DNA from: Candidatus Neomicrothrix sp. UBA825
GTDB lineage: Bacteria > Actinomycetota > Acidimicrobiia > Acidimicrobiales > UBA8592
Length of the DNA: 24,117 bases
Reading direction: 5' to 3'
Assembly (NCBI GenBank): GCA_002295705.1
Contig: DBHP01000100.1
Location: forward strand, 24,744-48,860
The notes under the pieces were generated by a model. The model did no database searches, was not told where the DNA came from, and saw only the letters and a list, made by a program, of their open reading frames with translations. Positions 1 to 7,527 of this stretch are shown here, in pieces. The position numbers and the translations under genes were made by a program. Numbering within the stretch: the first letter of the stretch is position 1; each line of letters opens with the position of its first letter.

Positions 1-1
1 T

Positions 2-82
2 AGATATCGAGAAGAATTCGAAAATTATCTCACAAAATCTAAGCCAGATATTCCTGTCACAATCAGAGGCGGGACAACATGA
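2..82 (+). CDS. nuoF: NADH-quinone oxidoreductase subunit F, C-terminal end only (partial)
   Basis: The window opens inside a reading frame of 26 codons that closes with TGA at 80-82; the gene begins before the window. The visible peptide contains REEFENYL and ends IPVTIRGGTT. This fits the variable tail that follows the FRDEF-like stretch at the C-terminus of NuoF, the FMN- and NADH-binding subunit of complex I. Its stop overlaps the nuoG start (ATGA at 79-82), which is the usual F-G order and implies translational coupling. The fragment is too short for a motif-based proof, so the assignment rests mostly on position. Confidence 0.6.
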   Translation, partial: RYREEFENYLTKSKPDIPVTIRGGTT

Positions 83-2586
83 CTGACACATTTAAAAGCC
101 AAACAAAAGTAACCTTTACGCTAAATGGCAAGGAAGTGGATGCACCAGAGGGAGAGAATCTAATTGAGGCTTGCTCAAACGCAGGGGTAGACATACCTCA
201 TTTTTGTTATCACAACAGAATGAACCCAGTTGGAATGTGCAGAATGTGTATTGTTGAAGTCGATACAGGAAGAGGACCCGCACTTCAACCGAGTTGCATG
301 CTGAACGTTAGTGAAGGAATGAACGTTGACACAGAGTCGGATGTAACTAAAAAAGCACAAGACGGGATCCTAGAATTCCTTTTACTTAATCATCCACTCG
401 ATTGTCCCGTGTGTGATAAAGGAGGCGAATGCCCACTACAGGATCAAACCATTGCATACGGGCCAGGTGAAACACGGTTCGTTGAAGAAAAAAGACATTT
501 CGAAAAACCCATACCTATCAATGACAACGTCTATCTTGACCGTGAGAGATGCATTCTTTGCGATAGATGCACTCGCTTCGCTGACGAAGTAGTCGGAGAT
601 CCACTGATCCATTTCATTGATAGAGGAAACGAGACACAAGTAAATACCTTCCCTGAGGACCCTTTTGCTTCGTACTTCAGCGGAAACGTTGTCCAGATTT
701 GCCCCGTAGGAGCCTTAACCGCAAAACCATACCGATTCAAAGCAAGACCATGGGATCTAGAAGAAATCGAATCTACCTACCCCAACCCACTCGGTGACAG
801 AATCATGATCCAATCTTCACGAGATGAAGTTCTCAGATTCCAAGGCTTGGATAGCAGTACCGTAAATTGGAGTTGGCTCACCGATAAAGATAGATTCTCA
901 TTCCAAGCATTCCAAAGCGAATATAGGATCCAAGAGCCGCTTGTTCGTGGTTCGGGTCTAAACAAGCCGGATAAAAGTGCCAAAGGCTTAGTTGCATCCT
1001 CTTGGAATGCTGCCCTTGATATGACAGCAAAAGCTATACAAAATTCAACACCTGACAGAATCGCATTTGTCGGGGGATCTCGATTTACAAATGAATCTCA
1101 ATACGCTTGGACGAAGTTAGCAAAGGGTCTAATAGGCACAGATAATGTTGACGCTACTTTAGGCGACGATCTACCGACGCACGTACTGCTCGGGCTACCA
1201 AAGACAACAATCAACGAGATTTGCTCACCTAACAGCACAATTGTATTAATAGGTCCAGATCCCAAAGAAGAGTACGGGACTCTTTACATCAGACTACGAG
1301 ACGCAATCACAAACAAGGGTGCAAAACTTATTGAGCTAACGCCAATAGAAACTGGGCTTAGCAATATAGCAGCAATTTCACTTAGACCTAGACCAGGTGA
1401 AATAGCAAAAGTAGTCAATTCGATACTCACCGGCGAAGCCCCTGTTGAAATTGGTGGAGTAAGCAAAGAGTCAATCCAAGCCTGTCATGAACTCATTAAA
1501 GACACGCAAATAAACGTAGTATTTGCCCACCATTCCATTGCAGAGTCAACCGAACCTATCACCCAAGCCTTGACGCTTCTGAGCGAAGTACCAGAAACGA
1601 AATTCTTACCACTTGTCAAAAGAGCCAACACTATAGGAGCCCTACACATGGGAATGGCACCGGGACAGCTTCCTGGGCAGATATCTCTTCACGACCCGAG
1701 CAAAACAGGTTTAACTGGTTGGCCAAATCTTCCAGAACAAGATGGAATGACAACAGACCGAATACTCGAATCTGCAGCAAACGAACAAATTGATGTGCTG
1801 TTCCTTCTGGGATCAGACCCTTTAAGTGACTACAGAAACCCTGAACTAGTAAAGAAAGCCCTAGAAAAGACACAGACAGTCATAGCTGTTGATCTCTTCG
1901 TAAACCCCTCTGTTTATCAATCTGACATTATCTTCCCAGCGGCTGCATTTATTGAGAGTAACGGAAGCCATACAAATGTAGAAGGAAGAATAACCCCAAT
2001 CCGACAAAAGGTTACTTCTCCCGGCACTTCACGACCAGATTGGATGATCGCAGCAGAAATAGCCTGGCGACTAGACCAAGATTTAGAAATAGAGAATCCG
2101 GAAGATGTATGGAATGAAATCCAAGCTGCGAATTTAGGTCATCAAAAAGTCACATTACACGACATTAACTCCACGCCTGATGGAATCATCATCCAATTCG
2201 GCACTTCAACACAATTTAAAAAAGCAAACCTAAATACTGACACACGCCCATTTGACTCGTATTCACATAGGCTCGTTCTCTCAAAAAAAATGTTCGACAA
2301 TGGAACCATCACTCAAATGTCACCAGCACTCAAAAACTTTTCATACCCATCCGAAGTATTTGTTAATCCCGCTGATTATAAAACAATGGGAATAGATGAG
2401 GGAAAGCCAGTCACGCTCATCAACGGTGCGAAGACAATAAGTGTCATTATCAAGCCAGATCAAAAAATACCGCGCTCAATCGCCTTTGGTTACTTAAATC
2501 AAGACGGAGTTGACCTACGAACATTACTCACTGATGGTGCCGAAAGCATTGATATTCGTATAGACCCGACAGCGAAGGCTATTTAG
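79..2586 (+). CDS. nuoG: NADH-quinone oxidoreductase subunit G (835 aa)
   Basis: NuoG carries electrons from NuoF through a chain of iron-sulfur clusters towards the quinone module, in the cytoplasmic arm of complex I. The N-terminal 2Fe-2S ferredoxin domain shows C43, C54, C57 and C73. The His-ligated 4Fe-4S site is H105, C109, C112 and C118. The next 4Fe-4S site is C158, C161, C164 and C208 (CILCDRC, then ICPVGAL). Residues from about 220 on form the molybdopterin-oxidoreductase-like domain, which is normally cofactor-free in complex I. The extra N7 cluster is absent: no CxxCxxxC occurs around 228-245, and WLTDKDRF (265-273) has Thr268 where N7-containing homologues have Cys. The start ATG overlaps the nuoF stop, and the TAG stop is directly followed by the nuoH ATG. 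Length is normal for bacterial NuoG. Confidence 0.96.
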   Translation: MTDTFKSQTKVTFTLNGKEVDAPEGENLIEACSNAGVDIPHFCYHNRMNPVGMCRMCIVEVDTGRGPALQPSCMLNVSEGMNVDTESDVTKKAQDGILEFLLLNHPLDCPVCDKGGECPLQDQTIAYGPGETRFVEEKRHFEKPIPINDNVYLDRERCILCDRCTRFADEVVGDPLIHFIDRGNETQVNTFPEDPFASYFSGNVVQICPVGALTAKPYRFKARPWDLEEIESTYPNPLGDRIMIQSSRDEVLRFQGLDSSTVNWSWLTDKDRFSFQAFQSEYRIQEPLVRGSGLNKPDKSAKGLVASSWNAALDMTAKAIQNSTPDRIAFVGGSRFTNESQYAWTKLAKGLIGTDNVDATLGDDLPTHVLLGLPKTTINEICSPNSTIVLIGPDPKEEYGTLYIRLRDAITNKGAKLIELTPIETGLSNIAAISLRPRPGEIAKVVNSILTGEAPVEIGGVSKESIQACHELIKDTQINVVFAHHSIAESTEPITQALTLLSEVPETKFLPLVKRANTIGALHMGMAPGQLPGQISLHDPSKTGLTGWPNLPEQDGMTTDRILESAANEQIDVLFLLGSDPLSDYRNPELVKKALEKTQTVIAVDLFVNPSVYQSDIIFPAAAFIESNGSHTNVEGRITPIRQKVTSPGTSRPDWMIAAEIAWRLDQDLEIENPEDVWNEIQAANLGHQKVTLHDINSTPDGIIIQFGTSTQFKKANLNTDTRPFDSYSHRLVLSKKMFDNGTITQMSPALKNFSYPSEVFVNPADYKTMGIDEGKPVTLINGAKTISVIIKPDQKIPRSIAFGYLNQDGVDLRTLLTDGAESIDIRIDPTAKAI

Positions 2587-3810
2587 ATGATCTTCGCACT
2601 CGATCCACTCTTCCTCGGCGATGCCGGAACTTTAGAAGTAGTACTAATTGTTATTCTTAAAGTGCTTGTCGCATTTAGCGTTCTATTAGTCACAGTCATG
2701 CTTTACATCTGGTGGATGAGAAAATTTATATCCGATATGCAGAACAGAGTAGGACCAAGCCGCGCCGGCCCATTCGGGATCCTCCAAACACTCGCTGATG
2801 GGATCAAGTTATTCTTCAAAGAGGATTTAATCCCAAACAAAGCAGACAAATTCGTATTCAAATTAGCACCCTTCTTCTCAATAGTCCCTGCCCTACTTGT
2901 CTTCACTGTCGTCCCTGTTGCCGGAGATTTCAGCAGTGGAGGAGATGGAACCGTTACTTGGTTTGGTAATAAAACCTTTGTCCAACTCGCTGATCCACAC
3001 ATCGGCATATTATTTGTTCTGGCCATGTCATCAATAGCTGTCTACGGCATCATGCTTGCCGGATGGTCCTCAGGGTCAAAGTACCCGCTACTAGGTTCAG
3101 TCAGAGCTTCAGCACAAATGGTGTCATATGAGGCAGCCCTTGGACTCGCTTTAGTTGCAGTACTAATGAAAACTGGAACCCTCTCAACCCACAATATTGC
3201 CTTAAGCCAGACCGGAGGAATTACAGATTGGGGGCTAGTAGTAACAGGCTTTGTTCCCTTCTTCATTTTCTTCATTGCAACTACTGCGGAACTAAACACC
3301 CCTCCCTTTGACCTAGTTGAAGCCGAACAAGAACTTGTTGGTGGTTTCCATACTGAATATAGCTCCATCAGATTCGCACTCTTCTTTATGGCTGAATTCA
3401 TGAATGTGATCACCATGTCAGGTGTTATGGTGACTCTATTCTTTGGTGGGCCAGGAGGATACTACCCTCCATTTGGTCCAGCATGGTTCTGGGGCCTTTT
3501 GTGGTTTGTAGGAAAAGTATTTATCTTCGCTTCCGTATTTGTATGGATGCGTGGAACACTACCAAGACCAAGATATGACCAACTTATGGACTTCGGATGG
3601 AAATTGCTCATCCCTCTAGCACTTGGCTGGGTAATGCTGCTTGCAACTCTGGATGTATTTAAAGATCGCGGCCACGACAGCGGTTTATCGCAACTCCTTA
3701 TTCTGGTTATCAGTGTTATAACGTTAACCCTACTCGCAGGTTTACTCATGAAATCCATATCTATTGGAAAACACAAGAGAGAACTAGAAGGGGAAGAGGT
3801 ATTTGGATGA
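2587..3810 (+). CDS. nuoH: NADH-quinone oxidoreductase subunit H, first copy (407 aa)
   Basis: NuoH is the membrane subunit that forms the heel of complex I. It holds much of the quinone chamber and links redox chemistry to proton pumping. Hallmarks seen here are NRVGPSRAGPFG near residue 55, the KLFFKEDLIP stretch, the SYE motif in RASAQMVSYE, and the acidic loop PPFDLVEAEQELVGG followed by HTEYSS. All glutamates of this loop are present, in contrast to the second copy. The C-terminal RGTLPRPRYDQL and WKLL motifs are intact. About eight or nine hydrophobic segments are visible, plus a charged C-terminal tail (HKRELEGEEVFG). At 407 aa it is longer than the roughly 325-345 aa of minimal NuoH, as is common in actinobacteria. 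The start abuts the nuoG stop with no gap. Confidence 0.96.
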   Translation: MIFALDPLFLGDAGTLEVVLIVILKVLVAFSVLLVTVMLYIWWMRKFISDMQNRVGPSRAGPFGILQTLADGIKLFFKEDLIPNKADKFVFKLAPFFSIVPALLVFTVVPVAGDFSSGGDGTVTWFGNKTFVQLADPHIGILFVLAMSSIAVYGIMLAGWSSGSKYPLLGSVRASAQMVSYEAALGLALVAVLMKTGTLSTHNIALSQTGGITDWGLVVTGFVPFFIFFIATTAELNTPPFDLVEAEQELVGGFHTEYSSIRFALFFMAEFMNVITMSGVMVTLFFGGPGGYYPPFGPAWFWGLLWFVGKVFIFASVFVWMRGTLPRPRYDQLMDFGWKLLIPLALGWVMLLATLDVFKDRGHDSGLSQLLILVISVITLTLLAGLLMKSISIGKHKRELEGEEVFG

Positions 3811-3844
3811 CAATGTTCACCTTGACTTCGTCTTCTAATCATTT

Positions 3845-3850
3845 GGAGGA
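3845..3850 (+). promoter_or_regulatory. Strong Shine-Dalgarno of nuoI (first cluster)
   Basis: GGAGGA lies 6 nt before the nuoI ATG at 3857, in a 46-nt gap after nuoH. It is the only clear full-strength ribosome binding site inside this otherwise overlapping operon, and it fixes the nuoI start. Confidence 0.75.
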
Positions 3851-3856
3851 AAACAA

Positions 3857-4495
3857 ATGAGCATCCTTAATTTTTTCAAAGGGTTTGCCGTAACGCTTGG
3901 AAAACTCAACCATGCCTCCGAATCAGGTGCAGTCGTAACCACACACTACCCAGAAGAGAAGAGAAGGAAACCAAAAAGATTACACGGTAGACATGTATTG
4001 AATCGATACGAAGATGGAATGGAAAAATGCATAGGTTGTGAACTATGTGCCAGTGTTTGTCCAGCAAATTGCATATATGTCCGAGGTGCTGACAATGACC
4101 CAGAAAGTCCAACATCGCCAGGAGAACGATTTGGATTTATCTACGAAATAAATTACCTACGATGTATCCATTGTGACCTATGCGTAGAAGCATGCCCAAC
4201 GCAGGCCATTACGGAAACGAAGCTCTTCGAGTTCTCTTTCACCGATCGTAAGCAGGCTATTTACACTAAGAATGAACTTGTAGTAGATGACACCGGTAGA
4301 CCCCAACATCTGCCGTGGGAAGATTGGCGCCCGGGAGAAGACCAATATATCTCTGAATGGATGCGAGCAACCTCACCATCCGGGTCTGCAAGCTACGAAG
4401 GCCAAATCCAATGGGCGGGCGAACTTGGCTACGGAGTACGTCCGTCCGAGACTGGACAAAGCAGCGCACTTGAAGAACCGCAAGGCGAGCAATAG
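3857..4495 (+). CDS. nuoI: NADH-quinone oxidoreductase subunit I, first copy (212 aa)
   Basis: NuoI is a ferredoxin-like subunit carrying clusters N6a and N6b, which relay electrons from NuoG towards the terminal cluster N2 in NuoB. Two CxxCxxCxxxCP motifs are seen: C58, C61, C64, C68 and C103, C106, C109, C113. An amphipathic N-terminus (ILNFFKGFAVTLG) probably lies on the membrane. After residue 150 there is a longer tail with WEDWRPGEDQYISEWM and an acidic, Ser/Gly-rich end, giving 212 aa against 160-180 in many bacteria. The gene has its own GGAGGA ribosome binding site. Its TAG stop shares one base with the GTG start of nuoJ. Confidence 0.96.
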   Translation: MSILNFFKGFAVTLGKLNHASESGAVVTTHYPEEKRRKPKRLHGRHVLNRYEDGMEKCIGCELCASVCPANCIYVRGADNDPESPTSPGERFGFIYEINYLRCIHCDLCVEACPTQAITETKLFEFSFTDRKQAIYTKNELVVDDTGRPQHLPWEDWRPGEDQYISEWMRATSPSGSASYEGQIQWAGELGYGVRPSETGQSSALEEPQGEQ

Positions 4496-5238
4496 TGGAA
4501 GCCGTTACCTTTTTCCTCGCAGCAATCATCTCTCTTGCAGGGGCATGCGGCGTCGTCTTCATGAAGAACCCAGTTCATGCAGCGTTATCGCTTGTCGCCA
4601 CATTATTCGGAGTAGCCATTCACTTCATTAATCTCGAAGCATACTTCTTAGCAGCCGTGCAAGTTATTGTTTATGCCGGTGCGATAGTAATCCTTTTCTT
4701 ATTTGTGATCATGCTCCTGGGAGTAGATCGAGCGGAAAGTATTAAAACAGATCCAATTATAGGGCAGAGACAAATAGCTGTACTCGCAGTCGGGGGGATC
4801 CTTGCATTAGGAGCACTCATAGGTGTTGCGTTCTCAGGGGATGTCACAGGGGTACCACCAGAGAACGCGCAGAAATCTACATATGAGGGCGGAACGGCCA
4901 TCAATAGTGACCACGTCCATGCGGGTGACAATGTTCGGCCTGACCAAAATATCAAAGACATAGGCAGAGCTTTATTCTCAACGCGATACGTATTTGCTCT
5001 CGAAATCACAGCTTTGTTGTTAACAATCGGTGTAGTCGGAGCTGTTGTTCTAACAAGAAGGCCAAAGGGAGAACTTGAACCACTTCCAGATGATGACCCC
5101 CCATCGATTTATCGTGATAATGAAAACAACACTGATCTTAAATCAACACTTAGTGAAGACACTGGCCCATCAGACGAAACACCATCAGATGAGTCTGGAA
5201 AAGATGCCTCAGAAGAAACTGGGGTACCGGGAGAATGA
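4495..5238 (+). CDS. nuoJ: NADH-quinone oxidoreductase subunit J, first copy (247 aa, acidic tail)
   Basis: NuoJ is a five-helix membrane subunit of the connecting arm between the quinone module and the pumps. The diagnostic third helix reads VQVIVYAGAIVILFLFVIML, which carries the conserved Tyr-Ala-Gly-Ala bend. A loop of about 50 residues (roughly 105-160) precedes the last helix (ALEITALLLTIGVVGAVVL). The final 58 or so residues are a hydrophilic, Asp/Glu/Ser/Thr/Pro-rich tail absent from short homologues such as the second copy in this window. The start is GTG at 4495, chosen because it overlaps the nuoI stop and gives the canonical N-terminus. Its stop overlaps nuoK (ATGA at 5235). Confidence 0.94.
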   Translation: MEAVTFFLAAIISLAGACGVVFMKNPVHAALSLVATLFGVAIHFINLEAYFLAAVQVIVYAGAIVILFLFVIMLLGVDRAESIKTDPIIGQRQIAVLAVGGILALGALIGVAFSGDVTGVPPENAQKSTYEGGTAINSDHVHAGDNVRPDQNIKDIGRALFSTRYVFALEITALLLTIGVVGAVVLTRRPKGELEPLPDDDPPSIYRDNENNTDLKSTLSEDTGPSDETPSDESGKDASEETGVPGE

Positions 5239-5552
5239 TTTTAGGACTATCAATCGGGCCCGAATACTATCTTGCTCTCTCAGCAGCTCTCTTTACAATC
5301 GGAGCTGGAGGTCTACTAGTACGCCGTAACCCACTAGTCATGTTTATGTGCATCGAGTTGATGCTTAATGCTGCGAATCTAGCGTTCATAAGCTTCGGAA
5401 AAGAAATGGGCGACCTAGGGGGACAATTATCCGTACTCTTTGTTCTTGTAGTTGCAGCAGCCGAGGTGGTAATAGGTTTAGCAATAGTTGTGGCAGTGAT
5501 GCGTAGAAGGCCTAAAGCCTCAGTTGATGAAGTTTCGGTTCTGAGGGGATAG
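5235..5552 (+). CDS. nuoK: NADH-quinone oxidoreductase subunit K, first copy (105 aa)
   Basis: NuoK is a small three-helix subunit resembling MrpC that takes part in the central proton-transfer chain of the membrane arm. The two functional intramembrane glutamates are visible at E41 (in MCIELMLNAANL) and E77 (in AAAEVVIGLAI). They are spaced 36 residues apart, as are E36 and E72 of E. coli NuoK. The start overlaps the nuoJ stop by four bases, and nuoL starts one base after the stop. Length is normal for the family. Confidence 0.96.
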   Translation: MILGLSIGPEYYLALSAALFTIGAGGLLVRRNPLVMFMCIELMLNAANLAFISFGKEMGDLGGQLSVLFVLVVAAAEVVIGLAIVVAVMRRRPKASVDEVSVLRG

Positions 5553-5553
5553 T

Positions 5554-7527
5554 ATGACAAATCTCGTTTGGCTTATTCCCGGACTCCCTTTAATTGGGTT
5601 TACATTGCTTTTACTCTTTGGGCGGCGACTAGGAGAACCTCAGGCTGGCTGGCTGGCTACATCAACTGTTAGTGGCTCTTTTTTAGCAGCAGTAGCGGTT
5701 TTCTTTAGTCTTGCAACAAAACCACCTGAAGAACGAGTCTATGAAATTACTTTATTTGAGTGGATTCCATCAGGTGAGTTATCAATAGGTCTTGGTTTCC
5801 TAGCAGACCCACTATCCATAACCATGGCACTATTCGTAACTGGGGTTGGAGCTTTGATACACATGTACGCAATTGGCTACATGCATGGCGATCCAAAATT
5901 CTCAAAATTCTTTTTATACTTAAACCTTTTTGTTTTCGCAATGCTCATGCTTGTGCTCGGTGATAACTTACTAATTACTTTCCTTGGATGGGAAGGAGTA
6001 GGTGCCTGTTCTTATTTCCTGATTTCTTTTTGGCACGAAGAACCTGCAAACGCAACGGCGGGGAAAAAAGCATTCGTCACAAATCGGGTAGGGGATTGGG
6101 GCTTTATGGTCGCAATGTTCCTTCTATTTTTCAACATAGGGTCTTTGAAATATAGTGATATATTTTCTTCAGTAATCGAAGCAGATGCCTTAACCCAGAC
6201 CACAGCTACCGGAATAGTAGCGATGCTTTTTATAGGAGCTGCAGGAAAATCAGCGCAATTCCCTCTCTACCTTTGGCTTCCTGATGCCATGGCAGGACCG
6301 ACACCAGTATCGGCCCTCATACATGCAGCGACAATGGTGACCTCAGGCGTCTATCTCCTAACAAGAATGAATCCTGTACTAGCAGAAGCTGCAGGTTGGT
6401 CCATAGATATGATCTGGATCATTGGGCTCTTTACAGCTCTGTTTGCGGCCACAGCCGCAATAGCGCAAAACGATATCAAAAAAGTACTTGCCTATTCGAC
6501 AGTAAGCCAACTTGGTTTCATGTTCGTAGCAGTTGGGTCAGGATTATACGTTGCTGCCATATTCCACATGATCACTCATGCTTTCTTCAAAGCACTTCTA
6601 TTCCTTGGTGCCGGATCAGTTATCCATGGAATGCATCACGAACAGGATATGCGAAAATATGGAGCACTCAGAAAAGTAATGCCAATAACAGCATTCACAT
6701 TCATTGTAGGTTGGCTCGCTATTGCAGGAATCCCTCCGTTTTCGGGATTTTGGTCAAAGGATGAGGTTCTTTTGGCGGCGTGGAATGAAAACAAAATTGC
6801 ATGGGCGATGCTTTTGATCGCAGCAATTATGACAGCGTTCTATATGAGCAGACTGGTCTTCATGACTTTCTTCGGGGAAAAGAAATGGGGCATTTCAGAA
6901 CACGCAGAAATAGAAGGTAATGAAGAACAAACAGAAACAGCAACAGACTCAGAAGCAGATACAGAAGACGGCGATAAGCATGAAGTAACACCTCATGAAT
7001 CCCCAATCGTCATGTGGTTACCGCTCGTAATTCTCTCCGGATTAGCTGCTGTTGCTGGGCTCTTAAATCTTCCTTTCAGTTATGGCACAAAGCATCTGGA
7101 ACATTGGCTCGAACCAATACTCTTTGGAAATGAAGTTCATGTAACTGCCTCAGGTGAAACAAAATGGATTCTAGCGATAGTTGCAATAGTAGGGGCTACC
7201 ACGGGAGTTCTAGCTGCAGCATTCGTATACCTAAAAAAACGTTCCCTAGCGCGCCAAATTGAGCATTCGGTACTAGAAGAAGCGTGGAGATTTGATGCAA
7301 CGGTCAGTAATTTTATGGGCGGGCCCGGACGAAAAGGTTTTGAGGCTACAACCCTATTTGACCAAAAGATCATTGATGGAGCGGTAAATGGAGTAGGAAA
7401 AGTGACCCAGCGTATGAGTACCAGAATGCGAAGCCTCCAAACGGGTCTGATTAGAAGCTATGCGTTGGGCATGTTCATAGGAGCAGTCGCAGTTATCGCT
7501 TATTTCGTATCCAGGATGGGTTTCTGA
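5554..7527 (+). CDS. nuoL: NADH-quinone oxidoreductase subunit L, first copy (657 aa)
   Basis: NuoL is the distal antiporter-like pump of complex I, homologous to MrpA/MrpD. Key residues are present: the TM5 glutamate E147 (LGWEGVGACSYFL), the TM7 lysine in GKSAQFPLYLWLPDAMAG, the DIKKVLAYSTVSQLG helix, the THAFFKALLFLGAGS segment, and the TM12 lysine K402 (FWSKDE). The end has the long lateral amphipathic helix region followed by a terminal anchor helix (ALGMFIGAVAVIAYFV). Between the conserved FFGEKKW and HESP motifs is an acidic insert of about 30 residues (roughly 450-480), probably on the cytoplasmic face. The gene overlaps nuoM by one base (TGATG at 7525-7529). Confidence 0.97.
   Translation: MTNLVWLIPGLPLIGFTLLLLFGRRLGEPQAGWLATSTVSGSFLAAVAVFFSLATKPPEERVYEITLFEWIPSGELSIGLGFLADPLSITMALFVTGVGALIHMYAIGYMHGDPKFSKFFLYLNLFVFAMLMLVLGDNLLITFLGWEGVGACSYFLISFWHEEPANATAGKKAFVTNRVGDWGFMVAMFLLFFNIGSLKYSDIFSSVIEADALTQTTATGIVAMLFIGAAGKSAQFPLYLWLPDAMAGPTPVSALIHAATMVTSGVYLLTRMNPVLAEAAGWSIDMIWIIGLFTALFAATAAIAQNDIKKVLAYSTVSQLGFMFVAVGSGLYVAAIFHMITHAFFKALLFLGAGSVIHGMHHEQDMRKYGALRKVMPITAFTFIVGWLAIAGIPPFSGFWSKDEVLLAAWNENKIAWAMLLIAAIMTAFYMSRLVFMTFFGEKKWGISEHAEIEGNEEQTETATDSEADTEDGDKHEVTPHESPIVMWLPLVILSGLAAVAGLLNLPFSYGTKHLEHWLEPILFGNEVHVTASGETKWILAIVAIVGATTGVLAAAFVYLKKRSLARQIEHSVLEEAWRFDATVSNFMGGPGRKGFEATTLFDQKIIDGAVNGVGKVTQRMSTRMRSLQTGLIRSYALGMFIGAVAVIAYFVSRMGF

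Noticed and set aside
3042..3416. Long minus-strand open frames within nuoH and other genes
   Set aside because: All long minus-strand frames lie opposite conserved Nuo genes, have no ribosome binding sites and encode no recognisable domains.
4287..4631. Alternative-frame open frame of 114 codons across the nuoI-nuoJ junction
   Set aside because: It is a shadow of two well-supported genes; its translation shows no family features.
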